Assembly (NCBI RefSeq): GCF_024494595.1
Contig: NZ_JANHDI010000002.1
Span: 301,208 to 365,207, forward strand
DNA from: Halobellus rarus
GTDB taxonomy: Archaea; Halobacteriota; Halobacteria; Halobacteriales; Haloferacaceae
Reading direction: 5' to 3'
Length of the DNA: 64,000 nt
Under the pieces are notes generated by a model. It saw only the letters and a list, made by a program, of their open reading frames with translations, did no database searches and was not told the DNA's origin. The translations under genes were made by a program, and so were the position numbers. Positions 8,417-16,357 of this stretch are shown piece after piece. The first letter of the stretch is position 1; the number at the start of each line of letters is the position of its first letter.

Positions 8417-9205
8417 ATGTCCTCGAACGAGTCGAACGCGGCGGGGCGGGTGCGTGCCGGACAGCGCGTCCGACACGGGACGGGCGTGCACTCGAACCGG
8501 GCGTTTCCGACGGACGCGTATCCCTCGAACCTGGACCCGTTCGTCCTCTTCGAACGGTTCTACATCGACCCCGACCAGGGGTTCCCGATGCATCCCCACC
8601 GCGGGTTCGAGATCGTCTCGTACATGCTCGACGGCGGGATGGAACACGAGGACTCCCTGGGCGTCGCGAACACCGCGGAGGCGGGCGAAGCGATGCGGAT
8701 CACCGCGGGCGAGGGGATCCGCCACTCGGAGTTTCCGGCTGGCGGAGCGGCCTGCACGGGCCTCCAGCTGTGGGTGAACCTCCCGCGGGAGACCAAGGCC
8801 ATCGAGCCCGACTACGCGGACGCGAGCGCCGCGGAGCTGCCGACCGAGCGCCTCGTCGGCGCGACCGTGACGACCGTCGTCGGCGAGGGTTCGCCGATCA
8901 CCCTTCAGACGCCGATGGAGTATCTGGACGTCGAGGTCGCGGGCGCGGGTGCAGACGCGTGGACGTGGACCCGACCCGACGGGTGGTCGGGGTTCCTCTA
9001 CGGCGTCTCCGGCTCGGGAACGGTCGACGGCGCGGGGTTCGATTCGGCGGAACCGCTCGTCGAGGGCGACGTATTGCCGATCACCGACGACGAACCGATC
9101 GGACTCTACGACGGCGACGGGAACGACGGCGACTGGCGAGTGGTCGCCGTCGCGGGGGAACCGCACGGCGAGCCGATCCGGCAGCGCGGTCCGTTCGTGT
9201 TGTAA
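8417..9205 (+). CDS. Pirin-family cupin protein
   Basis: 262 residues from the ATG at 8417, chosen because the operator-like dyad ends 12 bases before it and the preceding reading frame looks non-coding. Pirin features are clear: HPHRGFEIVSYMLDGGMEHEDS with the metal-binding histidines, then GEGIRHSEF and LQLWVNLP. The C-terminal cupin half is less conserved. Pirins bind Fe or similar metals; some bacterial ones oxidise quercetin and other flavonoids, and others are stress or quinone linked. The direct role here is unknown. The gene shares its operator motif with the FAD oxidoreductase 65 bases downstream, so the two are likely one regulon. Confidence 0.85.
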   Translation: MSSNESNAAGRVRAGQRVRHGTGVHSNRAFPTDAYPSNLDPFVLFERFYIDPDQGFPMHPHRGFEIVSYMLDGGMEHEDSLGVANTAEAGEAMRITAGEGIRHSEFPAGGAACTGLQLWVNLPRETKAIEPDYADASAAELPTERLVGATVTTVVGEGSPITLQTPMEYLDVEVAGAGADAWTWTRPDGWSGFLYGVSGSGTVDGAGFDSAEPLVEGDVLPITDDEPIGLYDGDGNDGDWRVVAVAGEPHGEPIRQRGPFVL

Positions 9206-9221
9206 TCGAGCGTGAGGATCT

Positions 9222-9248
9222 GTTTTACCAAATGGTAAAACGTATTTA
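9222..9248 (+). promoter_or_regulatory. 20-bp palindrome plus TATA box before the FAD oxidoreductase
   Basis: GTTTTACCA (9222-9230) and TGGTAAAAC (9233-9241) form a perfect palindrome with 2 central bases. Its core is TTTACC-N4-GGTAAA, the same as the dyad before pirin. It directly abuts a TATA-like GTATTTA at 9242-9248, which lies about 25 bases before the ATG at 9271. A bound regulator would therefore sit on the BRE/TATA side of a leaderless promoter. Confidence 0.7.
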
Positions 9249-9270
9249 CCCGCGGTGAGTGCACCGATAT

Positions 9271-9831
9271 ATGGTAGACGTAGCTGTCGTCGGCGGTGGA
9301 CCCGCCGGCCTGAGCGCTGCACTGTACGCCGCGAAGAACGGCCTCGAAACCGTCGTCTTCGACACCGACGAATCCTGGATGCACAAGGCGCACCTGTTCA
9401 ACTACCCCGCCGTGCGGAGCATCGGCGGCGACGAGTTCCTCACGGTCACCCGCGGGCAGGCCCGCGACCGCGGGGCGACGCTCGTCGACGAGGCGGTCAC
9501 GGACGTCGAAGCGATCGACGGCGGGTTCGCTGTCTCGACGGCCGAAGACGAGTACGACGCCACGTACATCGTGCTCGCGACTGGCGGCGACCGGAGCCTC
9601 GCGGAGGACCTCGGCTGCGACTTCACCGACGAGGACGTCGTCGACGTGACCCTCGATATGGAGACGTCAGTCGAGGACGTGTACGCGACCGGGGCGATGG
9701 GTCGCGCCGAGAAGTGGCAGGCCGTCATCGCCGCCGGCGACGGCGCGGCCGCCGTCCTCGACATCCTCTCGAAGGAGAAGGGCGAGTACTACCACGACTT
9801 CGATATGCCGTCGGACGTCCCCGAACTCTAG
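9271..9831 (+). CDS. Minimal thioredoxin-reductase-like FAD oxidoreductase
   Basis: 186 residues. GGGPAGLSAA (residues 8-17) is the FAD-binding Rossmann motif, and NYPAVRSIGG, YIVLATGG and a late VYATGAMG plus AAGDGAAA follow the order of thioredoxin reductase FAD domains. The NADPH domain that normally interrupts the FAD domain is missing, and I see no CxxC redox pair. So this is an FAD-domain-only protein, about half the usual length. The ATG at 9271 was preferred over GTG at 9259 because of TATA spacing. It shares an operator type with pirin. It may pass electrons to or from a partner; the substrate is unknown. Confidence 0.75.
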   Translation: MVDVAVVGGGPAGLSAALYAAKNGLETVVFDTDESWMHKAHLFNYPAVRSIGGDEFLTVTRGQARDRGATLVDEAVTDVEAIDGGFAVSTAEDEYDATYIVLATGGDRSLAEDLGCDFTDEDVVDVTLDMETSVEDVYATGAMGRAEKWQAVIAAGDGAAAVLDILSKEKGEYYHDFDMPSDVPEL

Positions 9832-9895
9832 AGAGAAGAACCGACCCTGTCAGGAATCGAAAACACGACTGGCCGGGACCGAACCGATCGGTCTG

Positions 9896-10564
9896 TTACG
9901 ATTCTTCGGTCGTGTCGGGCGCGTCGACCTTGTCGGGCGCGTCGGACTCGCCTGACCCGTCGTACAGGGAGTCGAGGACGAACTCGTCGATCGCGCGCCG
10001 GGCCTCCGCCGGGGCGTCGTCGTGACCGAGCGCCAGCCGTCGCTCCCTCGCGACGTGGATCGTGTCGGTGAGGTGCTGTCCCATCAGATCGGCGTCGACG
10101 TCGCGAAACGCGCCCCGTTCGATCCCGCGCTGGATGACGTCGACGATCCCCGCCTTGAGCCGGTCGTAGTGTTCGACGAACAGTTCGCGGTGCGCCTCGT
10201 CGTGCTGCGCGGAGGCGTACAGTTCGTGGTACACCTCCATCCGCTCCCAGTGGGAGAACTCCGCGAGCTCCGGCCCGAACAGACAGCGATCGATGCGCAT
10301 CTCGAGTTCCTCGCGGGGAGTCGTCTCCTCGTCGACCTCGACGCTCCCCTCGTACTGCTCGATGACGTATTCCAGGAACGACGACAGCAGGTCGTACTTG
10401 CCGTCGAAGTGGTAGTGGATCACCTGCCGCGAGAGGTCCATCTCGGCCCCGATGTCGCGGACGCGAAGGTCGCTGTACCCGTGCTTTCGCAGCGCCCGGA
10501 AGGTGGCCTCCATAATGACCTCCCGGGTGTCCTGGGTCTCGACCGACCCGTCCGATTCGCTCAT
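9896..10564 (-). CDS. TetR/AcrR-family transcriptional regulator
   Basis: 222 residues. The N-terminal HTH is typical: REVIMEATFRALRKHGYSDL, then IGAEMDLSRQVIHYHFDGK as turn and recognition helix. The rest is a helical ligand-binding domain with an acidic tail. Such proteins usually repress a neighbouring efflux or catabolic gene until a small molecule binds. Here the gene converges with the FAD oxidoreductase and stands alone, with no transporter nearby. Its own promoter (10565-10660) lacks the TTTACC dyad, so it is not obviously the regulator of the pirin/oxidoreductase sites. Confidence 0.85.
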   Translation of the reverse strand: MSESDGSVETQDTREVIMEATFRALRKHGYSDLRVRDIGAEMDLSRQVIHYHFDGKYDLLSSFLEYVIEQYEGSVEVDEETTPREELEMRIDRCLFGPELAEFSHWERMEVYHELYASAQHDEAHRELFVEHYDRLKAGIVDVIQRGIERGAFRDVDADLMGQHLTDTIHVARERRLALGHDDAPAEARRAIDEFVLDSLYDGSGESDAPDKVDAPDTTEES

Positions 10565-10660
10565 AGGGTACCGTTGCGCTGCGGGTTACATATCGGTTTC
10601 CTCGTGCGACCCAACGGTTCAGGCAGCCGTCGGAAATCGTCTCACTCGACGCGAGTCGTC

Positions 10661-11398
10661 TCACCCGTCGACGACTGTCCCGACCGACCGCCCCGCGAGA
10701 AAGCCCGCCAGCGCGTCGGGGCCGAACACGGACGCCGGCGCGCCGAGTTCGAGCAGAGCGCGGACCTTCGCGGCCATCCCGCCGGTCACGTCCGTCGCCT
10801 CGGATTCGCCGAGCGCGTCCGCGACGTCCGCGAACTCGGTGATCTCGGGGATCACGTCGCCGTGGGCGTCGTAGACGCCGTCGACGGTCGAACAGAGCCC
10901 GACGCGGTCGGCGTCGAGGCCGCGGGCGAGGTGGGCGACGATCTCGTCGCCGCTGATTATCGTCGCACCGGCGCCCGCCTGGGCGATCACGTCGCCGTGG
11001 AGGACGGGAACGAAACCCTCCGCGAGCATCGTCGCCGTGGAATCGAGCGCGAGCGAGAGCGTCGATTCGGCGTCCCGCGCGCCCACCGAGAGCGGGTGGA
11101 CCGGGAGCGCCGGCACGCCCGCGGCCTGGAGCCGACCGACCACCTCGTCGTTGAGCCGACGCATCGAGTCGTGGATCGCCCAGACGCCCTCGGCGTCGTG
11201 GCTCCCCTCGGTTGGTGTGACACCGTGCTTCTCGGCGTGGTGGTGCCCGAAGCTCCCCGCGCCGTGAACGAGCGCCAGCGACGACACGTCCGCGTCGGCG
11301 ATCGTCCCGACGGCTCGATCGAGGGCGTCGTCGTCGACAGTCTCGGGCGTCTCCTTGTCGGTGATGACGCTCCCGCCGAGTTTGAGGACGACCGTCAC
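10661..11398 (-). CDS. Isopentenyl phosphate kinase
   Basis: 245 residues of the amino-acid kinase fold. It phosphorylates isopentenyl phosphate to isopentenyl diphosphate in the archaeal mevalonate pathway. Visible are KLGGSVITDK at the N-terminus, GAGSFGHHHAEKHGV with the IPK-diagnostic histidine, and VTGGMAAKVRALLELG near the C-terminus. It starts 1 base after the stop of mevalonate kinase on the same strand, a pairing conserved in haloarchaea. In the archaeal route, decarboxylation of a mevalonate phosphate yields isopentenyl phosphate, and this enzyme then completes the substrate for the prenyl synthase at 56271-57317. Confidence 0.95.
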   Translation of the reverse strand: MTVVLKLGGSVITDKETPETVDDDALDRAVGTIADADVSSLALVHGAGSFGHHHAEKHGVTPTEGSHDAEGVWAIHDSMRRLNDEVVGRLQAAGVPALPVHPLSVGARDAESTLSLALDSTATMLAEGFVPVLHGDVIAQAGAGATIISGDEIVAHLARGLDADRVGLCSTVDGVYDAHGDVIPEITEFADVADALGESEATDVTGGMAAKVRALLELGAPASVFGPDALAGFLAGRSVGTVVDG

Positions 11399-11399
11399 G

Positions 11400-12476
11400 T
11401 CACTCCGCCCCCGCGTCCGGCCTCGGGTCTCCGGTCGACTCGCCGTTCGTCGCCCCGTCCGTCGCGCCCTCAGCGCGGACGCCTTCCCGATCCAGTTCCG
11501 CGCGGAAGGCGTCGCGACACTCCGCCGTGTAGCGCAGTGCCGTCCGCGTTTCCGGCGTCTCGTCGAGCGCGACGATGCAGCCGCCGCCGCCCGCGCCGGT
11601 GAGTTTCGCGCCGTGGGCGCCGGCCTCGCGGGCGGCCCAGACCATATTGTCGAGCGTGCGCGAGGAGACGCCGAGCGCTTCGAGCAGGCCGTGATCGAAG
11701 TCCATCAGCCGACCGAGTTCGGCCAGGAGTTCCGGCCCTGGATCGGAGTCGGGGTCGGCGGCCGCGAGCAGCGACTCCCCCTCCCTGACGATGTCGCCGA
11801 TGCTCTCGACGGTGTCGGCCGCGAAGCCGTACTCCTCCCGCAGCGAGCGGACGCCGGCGACGAGTTCCCCGGTGTCGCCCGCGCCGCCGTCGAAGCCGAC
11901 GACGAAGGGGAGGTTCGGCGCGTCGATCCGGCGGCAGTCGTCGCCCTCGACCCTGACCGCGCCGCCCATCGCCGAGCAGAACGTGTCCGCGCGCGAGGCC
12001 TGCCCGTCCTGGACGTCGTACTCGGCACGGTAGGCCCGGTCGGCCAATTCCTCGGGCGCGAGTTCGACGCCGAGTTCCCGCGTCGCGGCGTCGATGCCGG
12101 CGACGACGACGGCGGCCGAGGAACCGAGGCCCGCTCCCAGGGGAATCTCGCTCTCGACGCTGATGTCGAAGCCGGTGTCGGGCGCGTCGGCCGCGTCGCG
12201 GGCCTGTTCGACCGCGGCGTCGATGTAGCCTACCCCGGCGTCGACGAGTCCGGCCGGGACGTCGACGTCCGGACGGTCATCGATGTCGCCGGCGTACTCG
12301 ACGGTGAAGCCGTCGAGGCTCAGGTCCCGGGCCTCGACCCTGATGTGGTCGTCCTCGCGGGCGTCGACGGCGACCGTGGCCCGCCGCTCGATGGCGCAGG
12401 GGACCGCCGGCTCGCCGTAGACGACCGCGTGCTCCCCGAAGAGATATACCTTTCCGGGGGCGCTTGAGACGGTCAT
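11400..12476 (-). CDS. mvk: Mevalonate kinase
   Basis: 358 residues of the GHMP kinase family, converting mevalonate to mevalonate 5-phosphate with ATP. The three family motifs are present: APGKVYLFGEHAVVYGEPAV at the start, PLGAGLGSSAAVVVAG as the ATP-binding loop, and KLTGAGGGGCIVAL near the end. The C-terminal 30 residues are a low-complexity acidic extension. It lies directly upstream of isopentenyl phosphate kinase, so the two pathway steps are co-expressed. The start is supported by a TATA-like CTTAAGC about 25-30 bases upstream on the minus strand. Confidence 0.95.
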   Translation of the reverse strand: MTVSSAPGKVYLFGEHAVVYGEPAVPCAIERRATVAVDAREDDHIRVEARDLSLDGFTVEYAGDIDDRPDVDVPAGLVDAGVGYIDAAVEQARDAADAPDTGFDISVESEIPLGAGLGSSAAVVVAGIDAATRELGVELAPEELADRAYRAEYDVQDGQASRADTFCSAMGGAVRVEGDDCRRIDAPNLPFVVGFDGGAGDTGELVAGVRSLREEYGFAADTVESIGDIVREGESLLAAADPDSDPGPELLAELGRLMDFDHGLLEALGVSSRTLDNMVWAAREAGAHGAKLTGAGGGGCIVALDETPETRTALRYTAECRDAFRAELDREGVRAEGATDGATNGESTGDPRPDAGAE

Positions 12477-12625
12477 ACGGGAGGCATACCGTGGATGGCG
12501 CTTAAGCTATCCGACTGAACGCGACAGTCGGGTGCTCGACGGCGTCGGCCCGGGCAGTCCGGCAGGCGTCGGATCGGGGAGTGCCGCGAGCGCCGGCTCC
12601 GACGGTCCCCGCTGGTTCGATCGCG

Positions 12626-12916
12626 CTATTCTTCGGCGAAGTCGTCGAGTTCCGTCAGTTCGAGGTCGTCGTCTCCGCGGAGGTACTTCGCCGCGGCGGC
12701 CAGGGCGACGAGGAGCACGAGCGCGACGAGCGCTCCGATCCGGAGCCGTCTCGAATCCCCGCCGGTCTCCGAATCGGCTTCGTCGCCCTCGCCGTTTCCA
12801 AAGTCGTCCTCGGACGACTCGTCGCCGCCGGACCCGCCGATCGCCGGGGCGGTGTTCGTCGCGCTGAAGCTGAGGCCGTCGTGGAGGTGGATCTCGAAGA
12901 ACGTGAACTCGGTCAT
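12626..12916 (-). CDS. Small exported or membrane-anchored hypothetical protein
   Basis: 96 residues from MTEFTFFEIHLHDG; an ATG 10 codons upstream is possible but less likely. The N-terminal half (FTFFEIHLHDGLSFSATNTAPAI) is followed by an acidic Gly/Asp/Glu stretch, one transmembrane helix (LRIGALVALVLLVALAAAAKYL) and a short acidic cytoplasmic tail. I do not recognise the family. The opening strands suggest a small extracellular beta domain on a stalk. It is transcribed away from the M42 peptidase and 150 bases before mvk. Confidence 0.6.
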   Translation of the reverse strand: MTEFTFFEIHLHDGLSFSATNTAPAIGGSGGDESSEDDFGNGEGDEADSETGGDSRRLRIGALVALVLLVALAAAAKYLRGDDDLELTELDDFAEE

Positions 12917-13038
12917 CACACTTCTCGGTACGCCGACAGAAATCATAACCGTTGCGGAGACCGATCGGTCGAACCACCGACGAATGTCTATCGTCTGTCA
13001 GTCGGTGCTTTCAGGTACCGGGCAGTCCGAGCGGTCGT

Positions 13039-14097
13039 ATGGACGACGACAGACGCGCGTTTCTGACGGACCTCCTGACGACGCCCAGCCCCTCGGGGTT
13101 CGAGGCCGTCGGTCAGCGAGTGTGGCTCGACTACGTTCGCGACTTCGCCGACGACGTGTGGACGGACGACTACGGCAACGCGGTCGCGGTCCACGAGGGA
13201 AGCGCGGACGTCTCGATCGCGTTCACCGGCCACGCCGACGAGATCGGGTTCATCGTCCGCGACATAACTGAGGAGGGCTTCCTGCGGATCGCCCCGATCG
13301 GCGGTGCGGACCGGACGGTCTCGAAGGGCCAACACGTGACAGTCCACGCGGCGACCCCGGTCGCGGGCGTCGTCGGCCAGACGGCGATCCACCTGCGTGA
13401 CCGCGAAGAGGAGTCCTACGACGACATCGAAGAGCAGTTCGTCGACGTCGGCGTCGAGGGCCGTGAGGAGGCCGAAGGCCTCGTCGAGGTCGGCGATCCG
13501 GTGACCGTCGAGACGCGCGTGCGGCCGCTGCACGGAACCCGACTGGCCGCCCGAGGGATGGACAACCGCGTGGGGGTCTGGTCGGCCGCCGAGGGGCTTC
13601 GGGCTGCAGTCGAGGCCGACGTCGACGCCACCGTGTACGCGGTCAGTACGGTCCAGGAGGAGGTCGGCGTGCAGGGCGCGAAGATGATCGGCTTCGACCT
13701 CGACCCCGACGCGGCCGTCGCCGTCGACGTGACCCACGCGACCGACAATCCCGACGTCCCGGGCAAGCGAACCGGTCCCGTCGAACTCGGGGGCGGCCCG
13801 GTCGTCTCCCGCGGCAGCGCGAACCACCCCTCGCTGGTCGAACTCGCACGCGATTCCGCCGACGCGGCCGACGTCGACGTGCAGTTGCAGGCGACCGGCA
13901 CGCGGACCGGAACCGACGCCGACGCGTTCTACACCGCCCGCAGCGGCATCCCCGCGCTGAACCTCGGCATTCCGAACCGGTATATGCACACGCCGGTCGA
14001 GGTGATCGACACGACCGACCTCGACGCCGCCGCCGACCTGCTCGGCTCGGTCGCGGCTCGCGCCGGCGACGCCGCGCCGTTCGGCCTGGACCTCTGA
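13039..14097 (+). CDS. M42-family zinc aminopeptidase (TET/endoglucanase-like)
   Basis: 352 residues. M42 peptidases are cytoplasmic, often dodecameric TET particles that trim peptides left by the proteasome. Metal and catalytic positions are visible: GHADEIGF (His65, Asp67), ARGMDNRVG (Asp175), VQEEVGVQGA (Glu207, Glu208), an Asp in VAVDVTHA and a late histidine in NRYMHTPVE. The start ATG at 13039 fits the N-terminal RRAFLTDLLTTPSPSGFE common to the family; upstream codons overlap the divergent promoter. Family members have been mislabelled as endoglucanases. It stands alone before the L11 gene. Confidence 0.9.
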   Translation: MDDDRRAFLTDLLTTPSPSGFEAVGQRVWLDYVRDFADDVWTDDYGNAVAVHEGSADVSIAFTGHADEIGFIVRDITEEGFLRIAPIGGADRTVSKGQHVTVHAATPVAGVVGQTAIHLRDREEESYDDIEEQFVDVGVEGREEAEGLVEVGDPVTVETRVRPLHGTRLAARGMDNRVGVWSAAEGLRAAVEADVDATVYAVSTVQEEVGVQGAKMIGFDLDPDAAVAVDVTHATDNPDVPGKRTGPVELGGGPVVSRGSANHPSLVELARDSADAADVDVQLQATGTRTGTDADAFYTARSGIPALNLGIPNRYMHTPVEVIDTTDLDAAADLLGSVAARAGDAAPFGLDL

Positions 14098-14239
14098 GGT
14101 TGTCTGCGGCCGTCCCTTCTGAGTCGCCGTCGGGAATCGCCTCGAAGGACACGTCGAGGACTGTCTCGAAAGGCGTCCCGAAGACAGTCTCGAACGCCGC
14201 GCCGAGAACCGTGCCGCTCCCTGACACGGCCGTTCGACC

Positions 14240-14280
14240 GAAAGAAAACCGTTAAAAGTCGCCGCAGGGTGTTGTGAGGT
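14240..14280 (+). promoter_or_regulatory. Promoter of the L11 gene
   Basis: TTAAAAG (14252-14258) is the TATA box, preceded by an A-rich BRE-like segment, and GAGGT touches the ATG. The 44-base stretch ending in the ATG is closely similar (36 of 44 identical by my count, no gaps) to that before the zinc-finger/aEF1B pair at 19242-19285. Confidence 0.7.
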
Positions 14281-14757
14281 ATGGCTGGAACTATCGAAGT
14301 ACTCGTTCCCGGCGGGGAGGCGAACCCCGGTCCGCCGCTCGGTCCGGAACTCGGACCGACTCCCGTGAACGTGCAGGACGTCGTGCAGCAGATCAACGAC
14401 GAGACCGCCGCGTTCGACGGGATGGAAGTCCCCGTGACCGTCGAGTACGACGACGACGGCTCCTTCTCGATCTCCGTCGGCGTCCCGCCGACGGCCGAAC
14501 TCGTCAAGGACGAGGCCGGCTTCGAGACCGGATCGGGCGAACCCCAGAAGAACTTCGTCGCCGATCTGACCGTCGAGCAGGTGAAGAAGATCGCAGAGCA
14601 GAAGTCCTCGGACCTGCTCTCGTACGACTCGTTCAACGCCGCGAAGGAGGTCGTCGGTACCTGCACCTCCCTGGGCGTCACGATCGAGGGCAACAACCCG
14701 CGCGAGTTCAAAGAGCGGATGGACGACGGCGAGTACGACGACGTCTTCGCGGAGTAA
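14281..14757 (+). CDS. rpl11: 50S ribosomal protein L11
   Basis: 158 residues. L11 binds the GTPase-associated centre of 23S rRNA with L10/L12. The opening MAGTIEVLVPGGEANPGPPL and PLGPELGPTPVNV are characteristic, as is the C-terminal rRNA-binding part (KNFVADLTVEQVKKIAEQK, EVVGTCTSLGVTIEG). It has its own promoter. In other haloarchaea L11 is adjacent to L1-L10-L12, but here about 960 bases with a HalOD1 gene lie between. Confidence 0.97.
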   Translation: MAGTIEVLVPGGEANPGPPLGPELGPTPVNVQDVVQQINDETAAFDGMEVPVTVEYDDDGSFSISVGVPPTAELVKDEAGFETGSGEPQKNFVADLTVEQVKKIAEQKSSDLLSYDSFNAAKEVVGTCTSLGVTIEGNNPREFKERMDDGEYDDVFAE

Positions 14758-15124
14758 GCGGACCGCCGCGCTATCTGCGGCGACCGACGACCCCCGTTCT
14801 CTTTGTGGTTCTCCCGGGACCCGATTCGACACAGGACACCCGCGAGCGCCGCGTGTCGAGATCCGGCGGGTGGGATGTCGGGCAGCCTCACTCGCTGTCG
14901 ATCACCACTCCGCCAGCCGTGATCACGGCGGCGACCTCCTCTCTCTCGCTCGGGCCGACGGAGGTAGTAACCCGCGCGAAGGGCGGTACCCTGACACAAA
15001 ACTCGGCGCTAACGTTCGTAGCGGCGATTGAACCGTCAAGAGGATAAAATATCGACCGTCTGTATTTGAATGATTACATAGTCAAGGGTAATCGGCTTGC
15101 GTCGCGAGGGGCAAATCTCCAGCA
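14758..15124. other. Intergenic region after L11
   Basis: About 370 bases without a supported gene. The left part is GC-rich; the right part (about 15030-15110) is AT-rich with several TATA-like stretches (GGATAAAATATC near 15041) and presumably drives the HalOD1 gene. A minus-strand open stretch (14888-15075) lacks a start codon and may be a decayed gene end. Confidence 0.4.
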
Positions 15125-15445
15125 ATGAGCGTATCTAACCGAACGGAGGCACTCTCGGCGAATACATACCAATACGAACGGGAGCGGGATGAACTACCCA
15201 GCGAGGCGGTCGTGGCTGCAGTAAGCGAAGTTTCGAATCGCCCGGTCGTCACACCGGCCTTCGGCGGCGACGAACGCCACGCGGACGCCCTGTCACCGCT
15301 CCACGATTACGTCGATCCCGACGCGCTCGACGCGCTCGTGACGGCACAGAGTGGAACAGACTCGAAATGTTCGGTGACGTTCACGTACGGGAAGTATACG
15401 GTGACCGTCGAGAAGTGGATGGTCACCGTCACCCGTTCCACGTGA
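15125..15445 (+). CDS. HalOD1 output-domain protein
   Basis: 106 residues matching the haloarchaeal HalOD1 output domain: ERDELPSEAVVAAVSEV at the start, then LSPLHDYVDPDALDALV and a final pair of strands, VTFTYGKYTVTVEKWMVTV. HalOD1 occurs as a stand-alone protein or at the end of response regulators, and is thought to act in signal output; no biochemical function is known to me. Its position between L11 and L1 is unusual. The gene and its upstream are less GC-rich than the ribosomal genes, which hints at a later insertion. Confidence 0.8.
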   Translation: MSVSNRTEALSANTYQYERERDELPSEAVVAAVSEVSNRPVVTPAFGGDERHADALSPLHDYVDPDALDALVTAQSGTDSKCSVTFTYGKYTVTVEKWMVTVTRST

Positions 15446-15623
15446 ACGGGTGCGACCACGGGACGCCGCGGGAGTCTCTCGGTGAGCGGTCGACGTCTAT
15501 TATCGGCATTCGGCTGTGAACTTGATACGGATCTCTCGGCTCGCTCCGTACCGTGGCGACGGTTCCCACGGATCGGGCGTCTCGGCCCCGAAATCGGCCG
15601 GTACGGGGAGATTGCTTCGACGG

Positions 15624-15632
15624 ACTTAAGGC
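15624..15632 (+). promoter_or_regulatory. TATA-like element of the L1-L10-L12 operon
   Basis: ACTTAAGGC lies about 25-30 bases before the expected transcript start near 15650-15655, giving an untranslated leader of roughly 65-70 nt before the L1 ATG. A leader of similar length (about 74 nt) was mapped in Halobacterium. Confidence 0.5.
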
Positions 15633-15654
15633 CGCCATCCCCGTTCGATTCGAC

Positions 15655-15708
15655 GAGACAGGCAGACGCCTGTTTCACTGACCCGTAGGAGCAATCCTGC
15701 GTACTACG
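15655..15708 (+). promoter_or_regulatory. Structured L1 mRNA leader, probable L1 autoregulatory site
   Basis: Two stem-loops precede the L1 gene. The first pairs 15655-15663 with 15668-15676 (9 bp with one G-U, loop AGAC). The second pairs CGTAG (15684-15688) with CTACG (15704-15708), has an asymmetric internal loop (GA against GTA) and an inner GCA/TGC helix. A strong Shine-Dalgarno, GGAGGTGA (15708-15715), begins at its end. A helix with an asymmetric purine-rich loop is the type of site L1 recognises in 23S rRNA, and haloarchaeal L1 is known to bind its own leader. Binding here is inferred. Confidence 0.6.
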
Positions 15709-15718
15709 GAGGTGAATA

Positions 15719-16357
15719 ATGGCAGATACGATAGTTGACGCAGTCGCTCGCGCACTCGACGAGGCGCCGCCGCGGAACTTCCGCGAGACGGTCGACCTCG
15801 CCGTGAATCTGCGCGATCTCGACCTAAACGATCCATCGAAACGTGTCGACGAGTCTGTCGTCCTGCCGGCCGGTACCGGGCAGGAGACACAGATCGTCGT
15901 CTTCGCGAGCGGTGAGACCGCGCTCCGAGCAGAGGAGGCCGCCGACCAGGTTCTGGACGGCGACGACCTCGAAGACCTCGGAGACGACACCGACGCGGCA
16001 AAAGACCTCGCCGACGAGACCGACTTCTTCGTGGCCGAAGCCAGCATGATGCAGGACATCGGCCGCTTCCTGGGGACGGTTCTCGGTCCGCGCGGTAAGA
16101 TGCCGACGCCGCTCCAGCCGGACGACGACGTCGTCGAGACAGTGAACAGAATGAAGAACACGGTGCAACTCCGCTCCCGCGATCGCCGGACGTTCCACAC
16201 CCGCGTGGGTGCCCAGGACATGGACCCCGACGAGATCGCGGACAACGTCGACGTCATCGTCCGTCGTCTCGAGGCGAACCTGGAGAAGGGTCCCCTCAAC
16301 ATCGACTCGATGTACGTGAAGACGACGATGGGCCCGTCCGTGGAGGTACCCGCATGA
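15719..16357 (+). CDS. rpl1: 50S ribosomal protein L1
   Basis: 212 residues. L1 forms the mobile stalk near the E site and in archaea also represses translation of its own operon. Family features include [20 protein letters not shown] at the start, [24 protein letters not shown] in the middle and [20 protein letters not shown] at the end. A strong GGAGGTGA Shine-Dalgarno 3 bases before the ATG is unusual among the mostly leaderless genes of this window and fits leader-based control. The stop overlaps the L10 start by 4 bases. Confidence 0.97.
   Translation: MADTIVDAVARALDEAPPRNFRETVDLAVNLRDLDLNDPSKRVDESVVLPAGTGQETQIVVFASGETALRAEEAADQVLDGDDLEDLGDDTDAAKDLADETDFFVAEASMMQDIGRFLGTVLGPRGKMPTPLQPDDDVVETVNRMKNTVQLRSRDRRTFHTRVGAQDMDPDEIADNVDVIVRRLEANLEKGPLNIDSMYVKTTMGPSVEVPA

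Noticed and set aside
12988..14832. Very long minus-strand open frame (614 codons) across the M42 peptidase and L11 genes
   Set aside because: It is antisense to two clear genes and has Arg/Asp-rich, repeat-poor composition; such frames arise from GC-rich third positions.
14888..15075. Minus-strand stretch ending ITAGGVVIDSE that looks coding-like
   Set aside because: No start codon is available after the upstream stop and I could not assign it; a decayed gene end is possible but unsupported.
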